Shown here in pieces: positions 62,201 to 64,000 of a DNA stretch of 64,000 nt (positions within the stretch are counted from its first letter, which is position 1; each line of letters opens with the position of its first letter). The position numbers were made by a program, and so were the translations under genes. The stretch is from Lewinellaceae bacterium (GTDB lineage: Bacteria > Bacteroidota > Bacteroidia > Chitinophagales > Saprospiraceae), in contig JACJXZ010000004.1 in NCBI GenBank assembly GCA_020636375.1, positions 664,158 through 728,157 of the forward strand, given 5' to 3'. Below the pieces are notes generated by a model. It saw only the letters and a program-made list of their open reading frames with translations. It was not told where the DNA came from and did not search any database.

Positions 62201-64000
62201 GCCCGCAACCGTCAGTTAAAGTAATGTCATAATCTCCGTATCTCAATCCCTCGATGAAAACCGGGCTGGACAAAATAATTGTGCTGCCAGACACTGCCCC
62301 GCCGGAACTAACCCATGAGGCTTCATAGGGGACTTCCCCTCCTGTGAATGGGATAATTGCCAAGCCAGTGTTAGAAGTACATGTTGTGCCTTCTATGACA
62401 ATGCCGCTCTCATTTACTGCCAACGGTTCATATATGTCTGGCATGGTAAGGCTGAATATCCCTGTGGAATTGCACTGGCCGGTAATGGTCACTGTATATG
62501 TTTCTCCTGTAATGAGGCCTTCGGTGCAAAGGTCTTCTCCTCCATTTGACCAGGAATAGGCAAACGGCGGCAGCCCTCCGGAAGGGGCGACGCAAGCCAC
62601 CCCTTCTCCTTGTGGTGTTGACGGGCAATCTGCCTGAAGAAAATGAGGCGTGCCTTCCAAAGGGTCGTTCCCCAAAGAAATGATAGGGACATTGATCGCC
62701 TGGGTGAAATTTATGGTTCCACAATCCAGGTAAATTATTTTGATACTGATAAGGTGATCGCCTTCCGGCAAATTATTGATACACGATGAATTCTCCCCGA
62801 GCGCCTGGCCATCGAGCGTCCAGTAGGCTTGTACGTCTTCGGCAGTGAACCCATTATAGAAGGATAGACAAGCTGAGCCGATGCTTTCTCCGGGGCAGGT
62901 TGGGCTAACATCAATAACAACGTGGCCGAGATCGGAACAAAAAGTGAAACACTGCTCCATGACGCAACCATTTTGATCTCTTACCATCACACAATATTTC
63001 CTTCCCACCAAACCTTCCAGCTCCAGAACCGCCCCTTCGGCGGAAAAACCAGGTTTATCGGGCTGCGTCCATTTAATCAAATAATCCCTATAAGGAAAAG
63101 GCTCGCCAATAATCCTCACGCTTAGCTCTTCCAGGGCCATATCATAAATAATTTCAATATCAAAACACGGCATTTGCAAAACATGGACATTGTCTCCTCC
63201 AGCCAGGATGCCGGGCGGCCAGGTGCAGTTTTCCCGAATTAAAGGCAGTTCTACGCAATCGTGCAAATTACGGGTGTAAGCCCTTAAGTCCAGGAGTGGG
63301 TTGTTATACAAATCGATGCCCGTAAATAACAACTCCTCCTGTATAGTTCCATTTTGTATTATCGAACTTGAGGCCCAGTTTGGAGAAAAACTATAGGTCA
63401 AAGGAGCAGTTTCAGACCATCCCCCGCCACCTGCTTGTGCATTGGGAAAAAACAGGACTATATCAGCAAGTTCGACATTGGAGGTTGCCAGGATGGTTAT
63501 TTGTACTGCATCCGCCTGAATGGCGTCAAAAACTTCAGCGGTAATCTGAACGCTTTCATCCTTTACATACTTCAGGCATCCGGCTGCGGTACGCATCCAT
63601 TCTCCTTTGTATATAGTTGTTTCCTGTCCTGAAGCATCTTCCACCAGGACTTCTGCTTTCCGGATGTAAGGATACTCTGTTTCCTCCGTTTCCACCGCCC
63701 AACACCCACTCCCCACACACCCCACCCCATCCGTCACCGTGGCGCAGTACTGCCCGGCGGGCAGGCCGGTGAGATGCGGCCCATTTTCACTGATCTCCCC
63801 ATTGGGCCCGGACCAGGAATACCCCAGGGCCTGTGGGCCGCCGGCGCCGCTGACGCTGAGGCTTACCGTTCCGTCTGGCTCGCCGGCGCAGGACATAGGG
63901 GCGGTGGTTGCGCTGATCGTTATGCCCGGGCCGGAAGGGGCCGTCACGGCTGTTTCCGCTGTGCAGTTGTTGGCGTCGGTTACGGTTGCCTGATAGGTGC
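59265..64000 (-). CDS. Giant SprB-repeat adhesin-like protein (5' end outside window)
   Basis: At least 1,575 residues are encoded; the frame stays open to the window edge (TYQATVTDANNCTAETAVTA precedes the first in-frame GTG). Many SprB/PKD-like repeats are visible (LPAGQYCATVTDGVGC, FSYSWSNGATAEDAENLEPG, GGSYSVTVTDLITSC). One pair of about 98-residue units is a recent tandem duplication (PFTGGEVPYEASWVSSGGAV and PFTGGEGPYEASWVSSGGTV). The C-terminal 350 residues are rich in paired cysteines (CPADLIQPFWCINDGYC). It is probably a T9SS-exported surface protein. Base composition is clearly AT-richer than in the rest of the window, hinting at separate ancestry or relaxed composition. Confidence 0.85.
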   Translation of the reverse strand, partial: TYQATVTDANNCTAETAVTAPSGPGITISATTAPMSCAGEPDGTVSLSVSGAGGPQALGYSWSGPNGEISENGPHLTGLPAGQYCATVTDGVGCVGSGCWAVETEETEYPYIRKAEVLVEDASGQETTIYKGEWMRTAAGCLKYVKDESVQITAEVFDAIQADAVQITILATSNVELADIVLFFPNAQAGGGGWSETAPLTYSFSPNWASSSIIQNGTIQEELLFTGIDLYNNPLLDLRAYTRNLHDCVELPLIRENCTWPPGILAGGDNVHVLQMPCFDIEIIYDMALEELSVRIIGEPFPYRDYLIKWTQPDKPGFSAEGAVLELEGLVGRKYCVMVRDQNGCVMEQCFTFCSDLGHVVIDVSPTCPGESIGSACLSFYNGFTAEDVQAYWTLDGQALGENSSCINNLPEGDHLISIKIIYLDCGTINFTQAINVPIISLGNDPLEGTPHFLQADCPSTPQGEGVACVAPSGGLPPFAYSWSNGGEDLCTEGLITGETYTVTITGQCNSTGIFSLTMPDIYEPLAVNESGIVIEGTTCTSNTGLAIIPFTGGEVPYEASWVSSGGAVSGSTIILSSPVFIEGLRYGDYDITLTDGCGPAQVFNINIPEIYEPMDINEGGIVTEGAICVSNTGSAIIPFTGGEGPYEASWVSSGGTVSGSTTVFSSPVFIEELSSGNYDITLTDGCGRVVNFTANISQVNGPPSFQITESAQTNLCGEGSLGAIDITVGGEQEAGPFSYSWSNGATAEDAENLEPGVYSVIVTNRFGCEISRSFEIALFQPALTKKITHACGEGSDGEISITFVDESGINTGSPYTLTWSDGTVWEAHSGFFSNSLTGLSAGNYSLTLVNSWGCERVYSFEVESLAAPEITLAGFQGATINPLNPNQDFGDGFLEIEVSNSSDYNILWSNGVSTALNEGLSGGSYSVTVTDLITSCHSSAGFILPACPFSSEGPLQINAPVGSIIPDLTSTGGAIRIEIAGGYPPYSFTWTGPNAYSSTNQDITHLEAGEYCVVVEDDCGRQKEKCFTIKDSCPDFTIVLGANNQCDSENGQKRLGFDNIYSYGAEPNVEFIIEWTGPGLNSPIMGAFRWNPYQFLSGAQYIDIPDGFYGTYNCKVTDQYGCSQTAWMQFLPDEANTFYATSERKFWSSNFWDVGFEEFQQAEILHPTYLPAPSHEELFNSDYIVRLCQEKNCGCWFDAQSVYCNSGATRCLDPFCFIPDNAEVSSDEECYSGGVIHLPGWGFFDVPAGYGWKITLDNKCGCIFPMEAFENVGSPVAYSWGNDTYGPIHYNTNYFIFAECGSCSENFDEENEIPIDNTEQCIFQDDILGECFLVTYSSESEGSICVIQDFELLNAESCAEAEANGVPYCEEGCPADLIQPFWCINDGYCTTGFFSNTSNTDVLMNENDVLYLQYNYSNFTNCYLTEENNGEETIPESWLCPDCFVDENAIDIPGCLDEGCGCTVLLTCGTEELLIEGAITIEYEDGQDQQYACPELCHEGYYCIKRKKCDLGADYGAYLIEESISTELSFINQECIPDGFTNPVEGSCTYQYYCDANPTHAFCVEDCNSNLYNGIL

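Noticed and set aside
1..64000. tRNA and rRNA genes
   Set aside because: I looked for cloverleaf-like gaps and conserved rRNA strings in the intergenic regions and found none.

Overview
The window is a Bacteroidota chromosome segment of fairly high GC, most likely from the Saprospiria (Lewinella / Phaeodactylibacter-like). The evidence is several proteins with type IX secretion (T9SS) C-terminal sorting domains (type A Por-like and type B CHU_C), SprB-like repeats, a one-protein hybrid two-component regulator, a fused ResB-CcsA cytochrome c biogenesis protein and Bacteroidota-style promoter boxes. I saw no rRNA, tRNA or CRISPR array.

Layout. 0-19.4 kb is mostly housekeeping or scattered genes: the end of a secreted PQQ-type sugar dehydrogenase/PKD protein, a GT2 glycosyltransferase, miaA, an amidase, a PLP decarboxylase, PEP carboxylase, a large hybrid sensor/AraC regulator, a secreted protein, an aldo/keto reductase, an outer-membrane barrel, a patatin phospholipase and a 42-residue membrane peptide. 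19.5-25.1 kb holds five recognisable genes (MscS channel, ATP-grasp ligase, ECF sigma factor, membrane b-type cytochrome, Fe-S/FAD oxidoreductase), all interrupted by small indels. At 25.2-26.2 kb lies a dead darG-like macrodomain gene carrying a MITE-like insertion.

26.5-42.7 kb is the centrepiece, a multiheme cytochrome c locus. It encodes a 13-heme protein, a 23-heme protein, an outer-membrane beta-barrel, a 2,187-residue cytochrome in which I count 88 CxxCH motifs, an OB-fold lipoprotein and the ResB-CcsA cytochrome c synthase that would attach the hemes. With the membrane cytochrome and flavoprotein just upstream, the parts add up to a possible route for electrons from NAD(P)H or quinol, through the periplasm, to the outer membrane. 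This is inference from gene content: 124 CxxCH motifs are encoded in about 12 kb.

42.8-64 kb contains an A-type Fe-S carrier protein, a DUF7935-like membrane protein, a Tat-exported class V aminotransferase, a bifunctional-nuclease/UVR protein, two unusual AAA+ ATPases (ClpB-like and CbxX-like) flanking a five-repeat DUF4397 surface protein, and two T9SS-exported adhesin-like proteins. The last of these is AT-richer and runs off the window.

Two kinds of structure run between the genes. One is a family of six hairpin-forming repeats that differ in sequence but share a strict or near-strict 7-nt period. The other is a set of longer palindromes and a two-copy MITE-like element concentrated around the cytochrome genes. 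Many frame breaks sit at GTACC or damaged GGCC strings, which suggests motif-linked consensus errors rather than gene death. All heme counts and alignments were made by eye.
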